DNA of 37,049 nucleotides from Actinomycetes bacterium (GCA_021792405.1 JAJYUU010000036.1:1-37049); one strand, 5' to 3'. Positions 27,622-35,950 are shown, counted from the first letter of the stretch. Translations and numbers: made by a program. Notes: generated from the sequence alone by a model not told the origin.

Positions 27622-27746
27622 TCGGGCACACGTCGAGGCTGAGCGATTCGATCGGGGCCATGGCAGGTCCTTCCCAGGGCTACGCGGGCCTCTTCTACAG
27701 TCGTGGTGTCACCGCTATGACGGATCCCGACGGAGATGTATGACCG

Positions 27747-28652
27747 ATGCCCGACCACGGGGACCTCGCCACAGCCTTCGAGGCTAGCCGCGGCCGCCTG
27801 CGGGCGATCGCCTACCGGATGCTCGGCTCGCTGAGCGACGCGGACGACGCGGTCCAGGAAACCTGGCTGCGCCTCAGCCGCTCCGATGCGGACGACCTGG
27901 CGAACCTGGGCGGCTGGCTGACCACCGTTGTGTCCCGGATCTGCCTGGACATGCTGCGCTCGCGATCAGCGCGCCGGGAGGAGCCGCTGGGCGAGCACCT
28001 GCCCGACCCCATGATAGGCAGCCTGGAGGCGGCCGACCCCGAGCAGGAGGCCGAGCTGACCGAAGCGGTCGGCATGGCGCTGCTGACGGTGCTGGACAAG
28101 CTGAGTCCTACCGAGCGCCTCGCGTTCGTGCTGCACGACATGTTCGCAGTGCCCTTCGACGACATCGCGCCGATCGTCGGGCGCTCGCCGAACGCCGCCG
28201 CCCAGCTGGCCAGCCGCGCCCGGCGCCGGGTGCGCGATTCGACCGCCGCCACCGATACCAGCCTCGCCCGCCAGCGGGAGGTCGTCGGCGCCTGGATCGC
28301 CGCCGCCCGCGGCGGCGACTTCGACGCACTGCTGACGCTGCTCGACCCGGACGTCGTGGTTCGGATCGACCTCGGCGCCCTGCCCGCTGGCGGGCTGCGC
28401 GAGGTCCGCGGCGCCGCTGGCGCGGTCAAGCTGGCGGCCAGCTTCCGGCGGTCCGCCCCGTTCGCGCGCGCCGCGCTGGTCAGCGGGTCCGCGGGGATCG
28501 TCGTCACGGCCGGCGGCGGGCAGCTAGCCTCGGTTATGGCTTTCACGTTCGCCGCCGGCACGATCGCCGAGATCTACATCCTGGCAGACAGCGCCCGGCT
28601 TGCCCGGCTCGGCGCATGTTCCCTGCGTGTGCTCCCGAGCGGTTCGGCATGA
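27747..28652 (+). CDS. ECF RNA polymerase sigma factor with C-terminal SnoaL-like domain (SigJ/ECF41/ECF56 type)
   Basis: The protein has 301 residues. Sigma region 2 is at about 5-75 ([27 protein letters not shown]), and region 4 at about 110-160 ([47 protein letters not shown]). A fused SnoaL-like domain follows at 175-300 ([22 protein letters not shown]). In such sigma factors the C-terminal domain replaces a separate anti-sigma factor. Between regions 2 and 4 it reads [11 protein letters not shown] instead of the WLPEP motif of canonical ECF41, so it may belong to the related ECF56 group. Genes for AhpD/CMD proteins commonly accompany ECF41 factors, and one lies 3 kb downstream with a matching promoter. 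Confidence 0.9.
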   Translation: MPDHGDLATAFEASRGRLRAIAYRMLGSLSDADDAVQETWLRLSRSDADDLANLGGWLTTVVSRICLDMLRSRSARREEPLGEHLPDPMIGSLEAADPEQEAELTEAVGMALLTVLDKLSPTERLAFVLHDMFAVPFDDIAPIVGRSPNAAAQLASRARRRVRDSTAATDTSLARQREVVGAWIAAARGGDFDALLTLLDPDVVVRIDLGALPAGGLREVRGAAGAVKLAASFRRSAPFARAALVSGSAGIVVTAGGGQLASVMAFTFAAGTIAEIYILADSARLARLGACSLRVLPSGSA

Positions 28653-28786
28653 GGTCCGCGCCGCGAGGACGAGCCGCAGGCTGACAGATTCGGGGTCAGC
28701 GTGGAGCTGTACCACATCCTGCGCGACCACTTCGAGGCATGGTTCATGCCGGAGGTGTCGTGATAGCCAAGGAAGAGGACGAATAC

Positions 28787-29491
28787 ATGAGAAATCGCAT
28801 ATTCGGTGCGCTGGCGTCGATTCTTATAGCCGGTGCAGTCATTTTCAGTGGTACCGCCCAGGCCGCGACTGCGCCAGGGCGGAGAGGGCTGGATGTCTCG
28901 TCCTACCAGCACCCAGGCGGGGTCATCATCAACTGGCGCAGGGTAGCCCGCAATGGCTACAGCTTCGTGTTCATCAAGGCCACCGAGGGCACCTACTACG
29001 TCAACCCCTACTACGCCCAGGACCTGCGCGGTGCTGAGGGGAACGGGCTGATAGTCGGTGCGTATGCCTTCGCTGTTCCCAGCCGGTCACCGGGCTGGGC
29101 GCAGGCTGACTTCCTGATCAGGCACATGGGCAGGACCACGCTCGCCCCTGTGCTGGACATCGAATGGAATCCGTACGCGGGGAACGAGTGCTACAACATG
29201 AGGCCATGGAGGATGGTCGCGTGGATCACCTCATTCGAGGGAGCTATCCGCCGGCACCTGCACGAGTACGCGACGATCAACACACCTTCCTCGTGGTGGA
29301 ACAGATGCACCCGCCGCTCTCACCAGTTCGCCAACGTGCCGCTGTGGGATGAGAACAATCGCTACAGCACCCCGTCGCGCCCGGTGCTCCCCGCTGGCTG
29401 GCACACCTGGTCGTACTGGCAGAAGTCGATCACGGGCCGAATCCCTGGCATCCACGCGCAGGTCGACATTGACGTGCGGAGGATGTCGTAA
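28787..29491 (+). CDS. Secreted GH25 lysozyme (N-acetylmuramidase)
   Basis: The 234-residue protein begins at ATG 28787 behind GGAAGAGG. Residues 1-26 form a classic signal peptide (MRNRIFGALASILIAGAVIF...AQA). The glycoside hydrolase family 25 core has D36 (RGLDVSSYQ), the FIKATEGTYY strand, and the catalytic pair D124/E126 in PVLDIEWNPY. The end (WHTWSYWQKS...QVDIDVRRMS) is the usual last strand. It should cut beta-1,4 bonds in peptidoglycan outside the cell, for remodelling or attack on other bacteria. No cell-wall-binding domain is present. It is followed by a hairpin terminator. Confidence 0.93.
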   Translation: MRNRIFGALASILIAGAVIFSGTAQAATAPGRRGLDVSSYQHPGGVIINWRRVARNGYSFVFIKATEGTYYVNPYYAQDLRGAEGNGLIVGAYAFAVPSRSPGWAQADFLIRHMGRTTLAPVLDIEWNPYAGNECYNMRPWRMVAWITSFEGAIRRHLHEYATINTPSSWWNRCTRRSHQFANVPLWDENNRYSTPSRPVLPAGWHTWSYWQKSITGRIPGIHAQVDIDVRRMS

Positions 29492-29512
29492 CAACAAGCA
29501 CGAGCCGAACGC

Positions 29513-29543
29513 AGGGGGGTCAGTTCGCTGGAACTGGCCCCCT
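29513..29543 (+). terminator. Terminator-like hairpin after the GH25 lysozyme
   Basis: aggggggtcagtt pairs with aactggccccctt around a short cgctgg loop, with one G-U pair. It starts 21 bp after the stop codon. There is no long T-tract, only TTGCTAGTT. Confidence 0.75.
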
Positions 29544-29641
29544 TGCTAGTTGGGATGACAGTCCGGCTGGCCGCAGCCGCCGCGGGCGTGCCGCCGCACG
29601 CCTGAAGTCCTGGCGGCGGGCAGAAGCCGACGCCTGCGATG

Positions 29642-29721
29642 GTGCCGTCACGGGTGCCGCGCCGTCACGGGTGCCGCGCCGTCACGGGTGCCGCGCCGCC
29701 ACGGGTGCCACGCCGCCAAGC
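29642..29721. repeat. 17-bp tandem repeats overlapping the stop codon of the serine hydrolase gene
   Basis: The unit gtgccgcgccgtcacgg occurs at 29654-29670 and 29671-29687 exactly, at 29688-29704 with one change, and as partial copies at 29642-29653 and 29705-29721. Seventeen is not a multiple of three. The stop codon of the minus-strand gene (29682-29684) lies within one unit, and the single change in the next unit removes the equivalent sequence, so unit number or sequence can alter the protein end. Confidence 0.9.
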
Positions 29722-30797
29722 AGCGCGGCAGCGATCGCAGCGTGCACTTGCTTGCGCAGGCCGACTGCCGAGTGCTCCGGCCCGCGGCCGAAGTGCACGG
29801 CGTTGGTCAGCAAGACTGCCCACATGCCGCTCGCGGCATCGATCGACAGGCAGGTTCCGGTGAAGCCGGTATGGCCGGCGCCGGTGGCAGGCCAGCCGTC
29901 GCCCATATTGTCCCACTGGTCGCGGCGAAGCCCCCAGCCGAGGCCACGGCGGCCCCCCAGGCCATCGGTCTGGCAGCGCAACGCCTCGGCCCTGAGCCAG
30001 CTGGGGATCCGCAGCGCCTCGGCCGGCCCGGACTCCCCTGCCGCCCAGGCGGCCGCATAGGTAGCCAGGTCGGCCGCGGTGCCGAACAATCCGGCGTGAC
30101 CGCAGATGCCGCCGAGCGCCTCGGCGTTCTCGTCGTGCACGACACCGATCTTGGCCACGCCGCCGACGTGCTCGGTGGCGGCGATCCGGCCTGCCAGCCG
30201 GGCGGCCGGCCGGTAGCCGGCGCCGTCCATGCCGAGCGGATCGAGGACAAGCTCGCGCACCAGCTGGCCGAGCCCGCACCCGGCTACCGCGGCGCAGAGC
30301 TCGCCAAGGACGATGAAGCCGATGTCGGAATAGCAGCATGTCCTGCCCGGCGCGCTGATCAGCGGCTCAGCGAGCGCTGCTGCACGGGCTAGCGCCGGAT
30401 CCGGCCCAGGCAGGCGGCCGTGGTAGGACCGGAAGGCCGGCAGGCCCGAGGTGTGCGCCAGGAGCTGCCGGACGGTAACGCGGTCTTTGCCGGGACCGTC
30501 GAAGTCCGGCAGGTAGCGCTGCACCTGGTCGTCGAGCCCGAGATCACCGGCGGCGATGAGCCGCAAGACGCACGGCGTTGTGGCGACCACCTTCGTCAGG
30601 GATGCTAGGTCAAAGATCGTGTCGGCCGACATGGCCCGCTGGCCGTGCCAATCCCGCTGAGCGTGGCCGGCCACATAGCGGATCGCGGGCGGGCCGCTGC
30701 CAATGCCGGCCGCCAGCACCGCACCGGGAATGACGCCACGGGCGATAGCATCGTCAATCGGCTGCGGCGTCCACCCCGTTTCCTGCCGGACGGTCAT
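29682..30797 (-). CDS. Class C beta-lactamase-like serine hydrolase (family VIII esterase type)
   Basis: This is a 371-residue penicillin-binding-protein-fold hydrolase. The SxxK motif is S66-L-T-K69 (FDLASLTKVV), the second motif is Y156-S-D158, and the third is H309-T-G311 in the HTGFTGT segment. This triad pattern (SxxK, YxD/N, HxG) is that of family VIII esterases and DD-peptidase-like enzymes rather than true beta-lactamases. No signal peptide is seen from ATG 30797, so it is probably cytoplasmic unless a longer start is used. GGCAAGG lies just before this ATG. The C-terminus overlaps a tandem repeat. Confidence 0.85.
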   Translation of the reverse strand: MTVRQETGWTPQPIDDAIARGVIPGAVLAAGIGSGPPAIRYVAGHAQRDWHGQRAMSADTIFDLASLTKVVATTPCVLRLIAAGDLGLDDQVQRYLPDFDGPGKDRVTVRQLLAHTSGLPAFRSYHGRLPGPDPALARAAALAEPLISAPGRTCCYSDIGFIVLGELCAAVAGCGLGQLVRELVLDPLGMDGAGYRPAARLAGRIAATEHVGGVAKIGVVHDENAEALGGICGHAGLFGTAADLATYAAAWAAGESGPAEALRIPSWLRAEALRCQTDGLGGRRGLGWGLRRDQWDNMGDGWPATGAGHTGFTGTCLSIDAASGMWAVLLTNAVHFGRGPEHSAVGLRKQVHAAIAAALLGGVAPVAARHP

Positions 30798-31123
30798 CCT
30801 TGCCCTGCCGGACGCCGCCGAAGTCGTCCCGACATTCGGCGCGGCCCCGAACGTTTTCGTGGCGCACCACGCCGACGGCAGCCGGGCGCTCGTGGCGGCC
30901 CGGACTGGCCGACCATCTATAACTCGCCAATCTATAGATTGGTCATCCGTACGTTGCTTACGGCGGCCACGCTGCGGCGGCACGCCTGATCATATTCGGT
31001 CGCGCGCAATTCACCACGGTACTCCGCGAACGGGCGGCAGCCGAAGGCGTCCAGCTGGTCCCGGCAACACAGCTGTTTCAAGCCGGATGAGCCGCTGCGG
31101 GCGCATGCTCGGGTGCGGAATGC
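30798..31123. other. Intergenic region with operator palindrome and a weak gene remnant
   Basis: No complete gene is seen. The first 100 bp are GC-rich. An AT-rich part follows at 30911-30955 with palindromic half sites (see separate entry). On the plus strand, 30986-31090 reads LIIFGRAQFTTVLRERAAAEGVQLV...FQAG then TGA, which looks like the end of a protein (similar to the C-terminus of some ATPases of unknown function), but no start or upstream part exists. I treat it as a possible remnant only. Confidence 0.3.
30911..30944. promoter_or_regulatory. Palindromic operator candidate upstream of the serine hydrolase
   Basis: CCAATCTATAGATTGG (30927-30942) is a perfect 16-bp palindrome. A third half site, GACCATCTATA, lies at 30911-30921 in direct orientation. 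The group is the least GC-rich spot in the area and lies about 115-145 bp upstream of the minus-strand serine hydrolase, so it probably marks its promoter and a regulator-binding site. The binding protein is unknown. Confidence 0.55.
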
Positions 31124-31597
31124 TCAGCCCCACTGCCCGGGCTGGTAGTCACCGCCCTGGTTGCGGCTGATGACGTTCAGCCGGTTCCACGCGTTGATCC
31201 CGGCGATGAGGCACACCAGCGCGGCGAGCTGATCGGCGTCATAGTGCTTCGCCGCGTTCGCCCAGGCCTCGTCGGTGACGCCACCAGCGGCGTCGGCGAT
31301 GCGGGTGCCCTGCTCGGCGAGCTCGAGCGCGGCCCGCTCGGCTTCGGTGAAGACCTTGGCGTCGCGCCAGGCGGCTACCAGGTTGAGCCGCAGCGAGCTC
31401 TCCCCGGCGTGCTGCGCGTCCTTGGTGTGCATGTCGACGCAGACCGCGCAGCCGTTGATCTGACTTGCCCTGGTCAGCACCAGGTTCTGAGTCGCGAGTG
31501 GCAGGGTTCCGGGCGGCACGGCCCCACCTGCGGCGCTGAGCCGCTTCACGAACGTGGCCAGGATCTCGCTGGCGCTGTAGTCGAGTCGTACATCCAT
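31124..31597 (-). CDS. Carboxymuconolactone decarboxylase / AhpD-family protein
   Basis: This 157-residue all-helical protein of the AhpD-like fold has the redox motif C50-x-x-C53 followed by H57 (NGCAVCVDMHTKDA). Such proteins act as peroxidases or in thiol-linked reactions. The C-terminal LVCLIAGINAWNRLNVISR is typical of the subgroup controlled by ECF41-type sigma factors. ATG 31597 follows GGGAGA. A TGTCACA-N16-CGTC match lies upstream, exactly the promoter reported for ECF41 sigma factors, and such a sigma factor gene is 3 kb away. Confidence 0.9.
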   Translation of the reverse strand: MDVRLDYSASEILATFVKRLSAAGGAVPPGTLPLATQNLVLTRASQINGCAVCVDMHTKDAQHAGESSLRLNLVAAWRDAKVFTEAERAALELAEQGTRIADAAGGVTDEAWANAAKHYDADQLAALVCLIAGINAWNRLNVISRNQGGDYQPGQWG

Positions 31598-31636
31598 GGT
31601 GATCTCCCGTCGATCGTTCTTCCGGTACGCCTTGAT

Positions 31637-31663
31637 GACGGATGACGGCGCATGCGTGTGACA
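31637..31663 (-). promoter_or_regulatory. ECF41-type promoter upstream of the AhpD/CMD gene
   Basis: Reading the minus strand, TGTCACA (31663-31657) is followed after exactly 16 bases by CGTC (31640-31637). This equals the -35/-10 pattern described for ECF41 sigma factors. The -10 element is about 40 bp from the ATG. A second CGTC occurs after nine bases and is less likely. Confidence 0.7.
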
Positions 31664-31715
31664 CGACCGCAAGCCCCGTCAGGAAGGGGAGCCGCCATGC
31701 CTGTTTTCCCTTGCG

Positions 31716-31738
31716 GCCGATCTCATGATGAGATCGGC
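31716..31738. promoter_or_regulatory. Perfect 23-nt palindrome over the 5' end of the ABC ATPase gene
   Basis: The arms gccgatctcat and atgagatcggc (11 bases each) flank one base. The palindrome covers ATG codons at 31725 and 31728 and ends five bases before ATG 31743. It could be an operator or an mRNA hairpin that controls access to the ribosome-binding site. Confidence 0.6.
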
Positions 31739-31742
31739 TGAT

Positions 31743-32435
31743 ATGACGGCCGGGGAACAGCCCTTGCTGGCGCTGACCGCTGTCAGCCGCAGCTACGGCG
31801 CTCTGCAGGCACTCAAGCCGGTGAGCCTGACGCTCGCAGCGGGGCAGTGCGTCGCGTTGCTGGGCGTGAACGGGTCAGGCAAGTCGACGCTGCTGCGGAT
31901 CGCGGCCGGCCGGGATACTCCTACTAGCGGCCGGGTGAGCTACCTCGGCCGGCCGCTGCGCGAGGACGCCCTGGTCGCGCGCACCGAGATCGCGGTCGCC
32001 GGCGACGTGTCGAGCACCTATCCGGACCTGACCGTGCAGGAGCATCTGCTGCTGGTCGCGGTCGCGCACGGAGCCGGCCAGTCGGCACCCGGCACAGTCG
32101 ACGACGCGCTGGCCGAGTGCCGCCTCTCCGATCACGCCGCGGCGCTGCCCGGGGCCCTGTCCAGCGGCCAGCGGCAGGCGATGCAGCTCGCCGCGGTGCT
32201 GGTCCGGCCCCGGCGGCTGCTGATCCTGGACGAGCCGGAACAGCGGCTCGATCCTGGCGCCCGGCGGTGGCTGGCCGGGCTTTTGGTGCGGGAGAAAGAC
32301 CGCGGTGTGACGGTACTGCTGGCCACCCACCATGCCGAGCTTGCCGAGGCGGTCGCCGACAAGGTCATCGTGCTGCTTGATGGCGATGTCATCGGGCACG
32401 GCCCGCCCGCCGAAACCCTGGGCGGAATCAGGTGA
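31743..32435 (+). CDS. ABC transporter ATP-binding protein
   Basis: This is the nucleotide-binding subunit of an ABC exporter-type transporter. The 230-residue protein (from ATG 31743) has Walker A GVNGSGKST at 41-49, signature LSSGQRQ, Walker B LLILDEPEQRLDP and the switch histidine in ATHH. Starts at 31725 or 31728 lie inside a palindrome, so 31743 is preferred. The GTG of the permease gene begins 5 bp after its stop, so the two are one operon. The cargo is unknown. Confidence 0.92.
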   Translation: MTAGEQPLLALTAVSRSYGALQALKPVSLTLAAGQCVALLGVNGSGKSTLLRIAAGRDTPTSGRVSYLGRPLREDALVARTEIAVAGDVSSTYPDLTVQEHLLLVAVAHGAGQSAPGTVDDALAECRLSDHAAALPGALSSGQRQAMQLAAVLVRPRRLLILDEPEQRLDPGARRWLAGLLVREKDRGVTVLLATHHAELAEAVADKVIVLLDGDVIGHGPPAETLGGIR

Positions 32436-32439
32436 TCCG

Positions 32440-34098
32440 GTGATCGCCGCGCAGGCGCCGTCCGACATCACGGACAGCACGCAAGAGACGCTCGGGCTGC
32501 TCCGCGCGCTGCGCCGGCGGCCGGCCCGGCAGCGCGCCAGCAACCTTGCCTTCTGGCTTTACCTCGCCGGCCTGGCGATCTTCAGCTACGGCGGCTGGCT
32601 GGTTGCCGCGATCGTCCGCGCGCTGCGGCATCCGCCGCCGCCAGCGGCGGACACGCCTGAGGTACTGCACGTGGCGCCGGCCGGGTTGTGCGTGCTGGCA
32701 ATACTGCTGCTGGCGGCGCAGCTGTGGGACGCGCGCTGGCGCGGGCCGGTCACGGTCACCCCGCCGACCGCGGACTGGCTGCTCGACACGCCCGTCGACC
32801 GGGGCCGACTGCTGCGGCCCAGGTACCGGGCCTCCGCTGTGATAGCCGCCGCCAGCGGTGCAGTCGCGGGACTGGTGCCGGCGGCCCTGCTGCTGGCGGC
32901 AGGGCTCGGCGGAACGAGCCTGCGCCATGCGCTCGCGCTGGCCGGCACCGCCATGCTCAGCGCGGCGCTGCTGGCCGGGCTAGGCACCGGTATCGCAGCC
33001 TGGGCGCAGGCACGCCCTCCGGCAGCCAGCCTGCGCGCGGTCCGATCGGCCGTCGCGGTGCTGATCGCGGCACTTACCGCGGTCGCGGTGCTCAGCGCGG
33101 CGCTGCGGCTGCCCCCCGCGGCCGGCACCGTGCTGTTGTGGTCAGGGCCGTGGGGATGGGCGGCCCAGGGGCCGCTAGCCATGTCAGGTGGCAGCGCGCC
33201 GCTGTGGCCGGCCGGCACGGCCATGCTCGCCGTCGCGGCGGTCGCTGCCGTTCTCGCCGGCGGCCATCTCGCGGTCAGGGTGCCGGCCGCGACGCTGCGG
33301 CGAAGCGCACGGGCCGTCGGGCACATGTCGGCGGCAATGCTGAATCTCGACGCGCGCCGGGTCACCACGGCATATCGCGACGTAACGGGCGCTTACGGCC
33401 GAGCCAGGTGCGCGGTCCGCCCGCCGCTGCGCCGCCAGCTCATCCTGCCCTGGCGCGATCTCACCGCACTGGTCCGGGCGCCGTCCAGACTGGCCTGGTC
33501 CGCGCTGCTGGCCCTGGCCGCCACCGGCCTGGGAGCGCTGGCGGTGCGGTCGCCGCATGCGGCCGTGCTGACGCTGACCGCGGCTCTGGTCTTCGGTTAC
33601 CTGGCGGCCGCGGGACTGGCCGAGGGCGCCAGGCTCGATGGCGACGACCCGGCTCGGGCCGCCCAGCTGCCCTTCCGGTTCCAGACGCTGCCGTGGTGGC
33701 ACGCCGTCGTGCCGTGTCTCGCGCTGGCGCTGCTGATCGGCGGCCCGGCGACCGCCCTCGCGGCGCTGACCGGCCATACCCGGCTGCTGCCGCTCGTTGC
33801 CGCGACGATCCCCGTCCTGGTCGGGGGCGCGCTGGTCAACTCATTCCGCGGACAGCTAGAAGGCGAGATGTTCGAAGGCTTCGATACCCCGCTTGGCCAC
33901 TCTTCGGGAATCACGATCCTGCTCTGGTACGTGACCGGCCCGCTGCTAGCGGTGGGACCGATGCTGATTCTTTGGGACCGGGCGGTCAACTCGAGCAAAG
34001 CGGCGCCGGCCATCTTCGTCGCCGTACTGGCCGCCGGGCTCGCGTTCTGGCTCGGCCACATCGCGCAGGGACGCGCCAGGCGGCTGCGGTCGGCCTGA
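32440..34098 (+). CDS. ABC transporter permease, multi-spanning
   Basis: This is a 552-residue membrane protein starting at GTG 32440. It has about ten to twelve hydrophobic helices arranged in two halves. The first half begins after a 60-residue cytoplasmic stretch (SNLAFWLYLAGLAIFSYGGWL), and the second after a soluble loop around 290-350 containing LPWRDLTALVRAPSRLAW. No known substrate motif is seen. It resembles actinobacterial DUF-type ABC-2 permeases that pair with a single ATPase. It is the partner of the preceding gene. Confidence 0.8.
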   Translation: MIAAQAPSDITDSTQETLGLLRALRRRPARQRASNLAFWLYLAGLAIFSYGGWLVAAIVRALRHPPPPAADTPEVLHVAPAGLCVLAILLLAAQLWDARWRGPVTVTPPTADWLLDTPVDRGRLLRPRYRASAVIAAASGAVAGLVPAALLLAAGLGGTSLRHALALAGTAMLSAALLAGLGTGIAAWAQARPPAASLRAVRSAVAVLIAALTAVAVLSAALRLPPAAGTVLLWSGPWGWAAQGPLAMSGGSAPLWPAGTAMLAVAAVAAVLAGGHLAVRVPAATLRRSARAVGHMSAAMLNLDARRVTTAYRDVTGAYGRARCAVRPPLRRQLILPWRDLTALVRAPSRLAWSALLALAATGLGALAVRSPHAAVLTLTAALVFGYLAAAGLAEGARLDGDDPARAAQLPFRFQTLPWWHAVVPCLALALLIGGPATALAALTGHTRLLPLVAATIPVLVGGALVNSFRGQLEGEMFEGFDTPLGHSSGITILLWYVTGPLLAVGPMLILWDRAVNSSKAAPAIFVAVLAAGLAFWLGHIAQGRARRLRSA

Positions 34099-34239
34099 TG
34101 CGCGTCACACCATCTGATGCGCGCACCGCCAGCTGCCTAGCTGCCTGCCCGTGATCCAGGAAAGTCAGACCCCGCAGTTAGCCTGTCATCAGCAGATAAA
34201 CCGTTCGACTTAGGGCAGGCGAGCAGTGAGGCTGAGGCC

Positions 34240-35523
34240 ATGGCGCTGACCCGCATACCGCACGCTGCGAAGATCGTGATCGCAGGCGACGCGGTGGCGG
34301 CGCTCGGCACGGGCCTGATTTTGCCGCTGACCCTGATCTACCTGCATCAGGTGCGCGGCATGCGGCTGCCGGTCGTCGGCATGCTGCTGGCGTTGCAGGC
34401 GGCGGCCGGCCTGGTCGCCGTCCCCTTCGCGGGCGCGCTCATGGACCGGATCGGCGCGCGCAAGGTATTGGCAGGTGCCCTGATCTGCCAGGCGATCGGC
34501 TCAGCCGGCCTCGCCTGGACCCACAGCGTGCTGACGGCGATTCCGGTCATGGTCATCTTCGGCGGATCGACGGCACCGCGATTCCCGGCCTTCATGACCC
34601 TGCTGGCAGGCCTCAGCCCGCGGCCCGGCGAGCAGCAGCGTGCGTTCGCGGTGAACTTCACCGTGCTCAACGCCGGGATCGGGGTTGGCGGCGGTATTGG
34701 CGCCGCCCTGGCGTCAGTGCACCATCCGGGCTCGTTCGAGGCGATGTTCCTCGGCAACGCCGTGTGCTGCCTGGCGTTTACGGCGGTGCTGGCCAGGCTG
34801 CCGGACGTCCGGCAGCCGCGCTCAGCACAGGCCGCGAAAATCGGCTACCGCGACGTGCTGGCTAACCGGCCGTTGCGGGCGGTCGTGATCGCCACGCTCG
34901 TCCTGGCATTCACCGGCTACGCGGCGCTCGATGCCGGACTGCCGGCCTTCGCCACGGTGGAGGCGCACGCGCCGGTACGTATCGTGGCGCTAGCGCTGAC
35001 CGTGAACACCGCGCTGATCGTTGCCGCCCAGCTCGTCGTGCTGCGCCTGGTCCGGACCCTGCGGCGAAGCCGCGCGCTGGCGATGATCGGGCTGATCTGG
35101 GCCCTGGCCTGGGCGGTATTCGGGCTCGCCGGACTCGGCCTGTCCCAGCCCGTGCGGATCGCCTGCATTCTGGGGTTCGCAGCGCTATTCGGGCTAGGCG
35201 AAACGTTCATGGCGCCGACCATATCCCCGCTAGTGAATAGCCTTGCCGACGACCGGACTAGAGGCCGCGCGAATGCATTGTCGACGGGTGCCTACTCGCT
35301 TGCCTTCGTAGTCTCTCCGACGATCTCGACCGGCATGATCGCCGCTGGCCTGGCCGGCGCCTGGATCGGACTGCTGTGCGCGGGCTGCCTGGCGACGGTC
35401 GGCATCGGGTTCAGCCTCGGCCGTCGGCTGACCGCCGGGCAGGACCGGGTAGATCTGGAACCGCAGCCGCCGGCCGACCCGGTTTCCGACCCCGTGCTTG
35501 CTGCCTCCTGCGAGGTGGCGTAG
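34240..35523 (+). CDS. MFS transporter (drug/efflux type)
   Basis: This 427-residue protein has twelve hydrophobic segments and a motif-A-like GALMDRIGARKVL after helix 2. The overall pattern (LPLTLIYLHQVRGM, NAGIGVGGGIGAALA, GETFMAPTISPLVNSLADDRTRGRANAL) is that of major facilitator efflux proteins. Substrate is not readable. ATG 34240 has GAGGCTGAGG upstream. Its last 113 bases overlap, on the opposite strand, the 3' end of an ArsR-like regulator, so regulator and transporter may be linked. Confidence 0.88.
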   Translation: MALTRIPHAAKIVIAGDAVAALGTGLILPLTLIYLHQVRGMRLPVVGMLLALQAAAGLVAVPFAGALMDRIGARKVLAGALICQAIGSAGLAWTHSVLTAIPVMVIFGGSTAPRFPAFMTLLAGLSPRPGEQQRAFAVNFTVLNAGIGVGGGIGAALASVHHPGSFEAMFLGNAVCCLAFTAVLARLPDVRQPRSAQAAKIGYRDVLANRPLRAVVIATLVLAFTGYAALDAGLPAFATVEAHAPVRIVALALTVNTALIVAAQLVVLRLVRTLRRSRALAMIGLIWALAWAVFGLAGLGLSQPVRIACILGFAALFGLGETFMAPTISPLVNSLADDRTRGRANALSTGAYSLAFVVSPTISTGMIAAGLAGAWIGLLCAGCLATVGIGFSLGRRLTAGQDRVDLEPQPPADPVSDPVLAASCEVA

Positions 35524-35843
35524 GGACGGCAGGCATCCCCTCCATGCTCGCCCGGACCGCTTCGGTGATCGTCGCGGCGGTCAGGTTGAGCTCGAAGGGC
35601 GCCAGCTCGAAGTACTTCATGGCCTTCCCATCCGTAGACAGTTCTAGGTGCCCGGTCACCAGTCCGGCCTTCTCAAGCCGATCCAGGTGCATGTAGAGCA
35701 GTGGCCGTGAGATCCCGAGCCTGCGGGCCAGCTCGCTGACATGCACCCGGCCGTCTGACAGCTCGGCCACTACCCGCATCCGCTGCGGGTTGGCGACCGC
35801 CGTCAGGACGGCCAGCAGCTCGCTCTCGCTAGTCAGCGTCCAC
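35411..35843 (-). CDS. ArsR-like winged-helix repressor; possible frameshift at the start
   Basis: The HTH is clear: LLAVLTAVANPQRMRVVAEL then VHVSELARRLGISRPLLYMHLDRLEKAGLVTGHLELS and AMKYFELAPFELNLT, an ArsR/DUF-type winged helix of about 140 residues with a Pro/Arg-rich tail. No ordinary start codon exists in the main frame upstream of M at 35779, which would remove helix 1. In the adjacent frame, GTG 35843 follows AGGAG; removing one T at 35831 would join it to the main frame (MDADSESELLAVL). So either an insertion broke the start or a sequencing error is present. A palindrome lies directly upstream, suggesting autoregulation. Confidence 0.75.
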
Positions 35844-35862
35844 TCCGGGCTCCTCGCTTCAC

Positions 35863-35882
35863 ATGTAAGCTACAACTTACAT
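35863..35882. promoter_or_regulatory. Operator ATGTAAG-N6-CTTACAT upstream of the ArsR-like gene
   Basis: The seven-base arms at 35863-35869 and 35876-35882 are perfect inverted repeats in an AT-rich patch, 20 bp upstream of the regulator's probable start. The position suits autoregulation by this winged-helix protein. Confidence 0.65.
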
Positions 35883-35950
35883 ATGCTCATGCGGGCTATC
35901 AACCGGCGACGCTGTACGGGTGGTGAGCGCTACCTTTCCCGACCGTCCAC

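Noticed and set aside
27707-27735. TGTCACC ... CGAC upstream of the sigma factor as a self-promoter
   Set aside because: Spacing (14) and the -10 box differ from the motif found before the CMD gene, so autoregulation is not supported.
28650-28763. Continuation of the sigma-factor frame after its stop (ends with ...ELYHILRDHFEAWFMPEVS)
   Set aside because: No start codon with a ribosome-binding site at the right place and no recognised family; the lysozyme start follows at once.
29642-29721. Possible CRISPR array
   Set aside because: Units of 17 bp are directly adjacent with no spacers.
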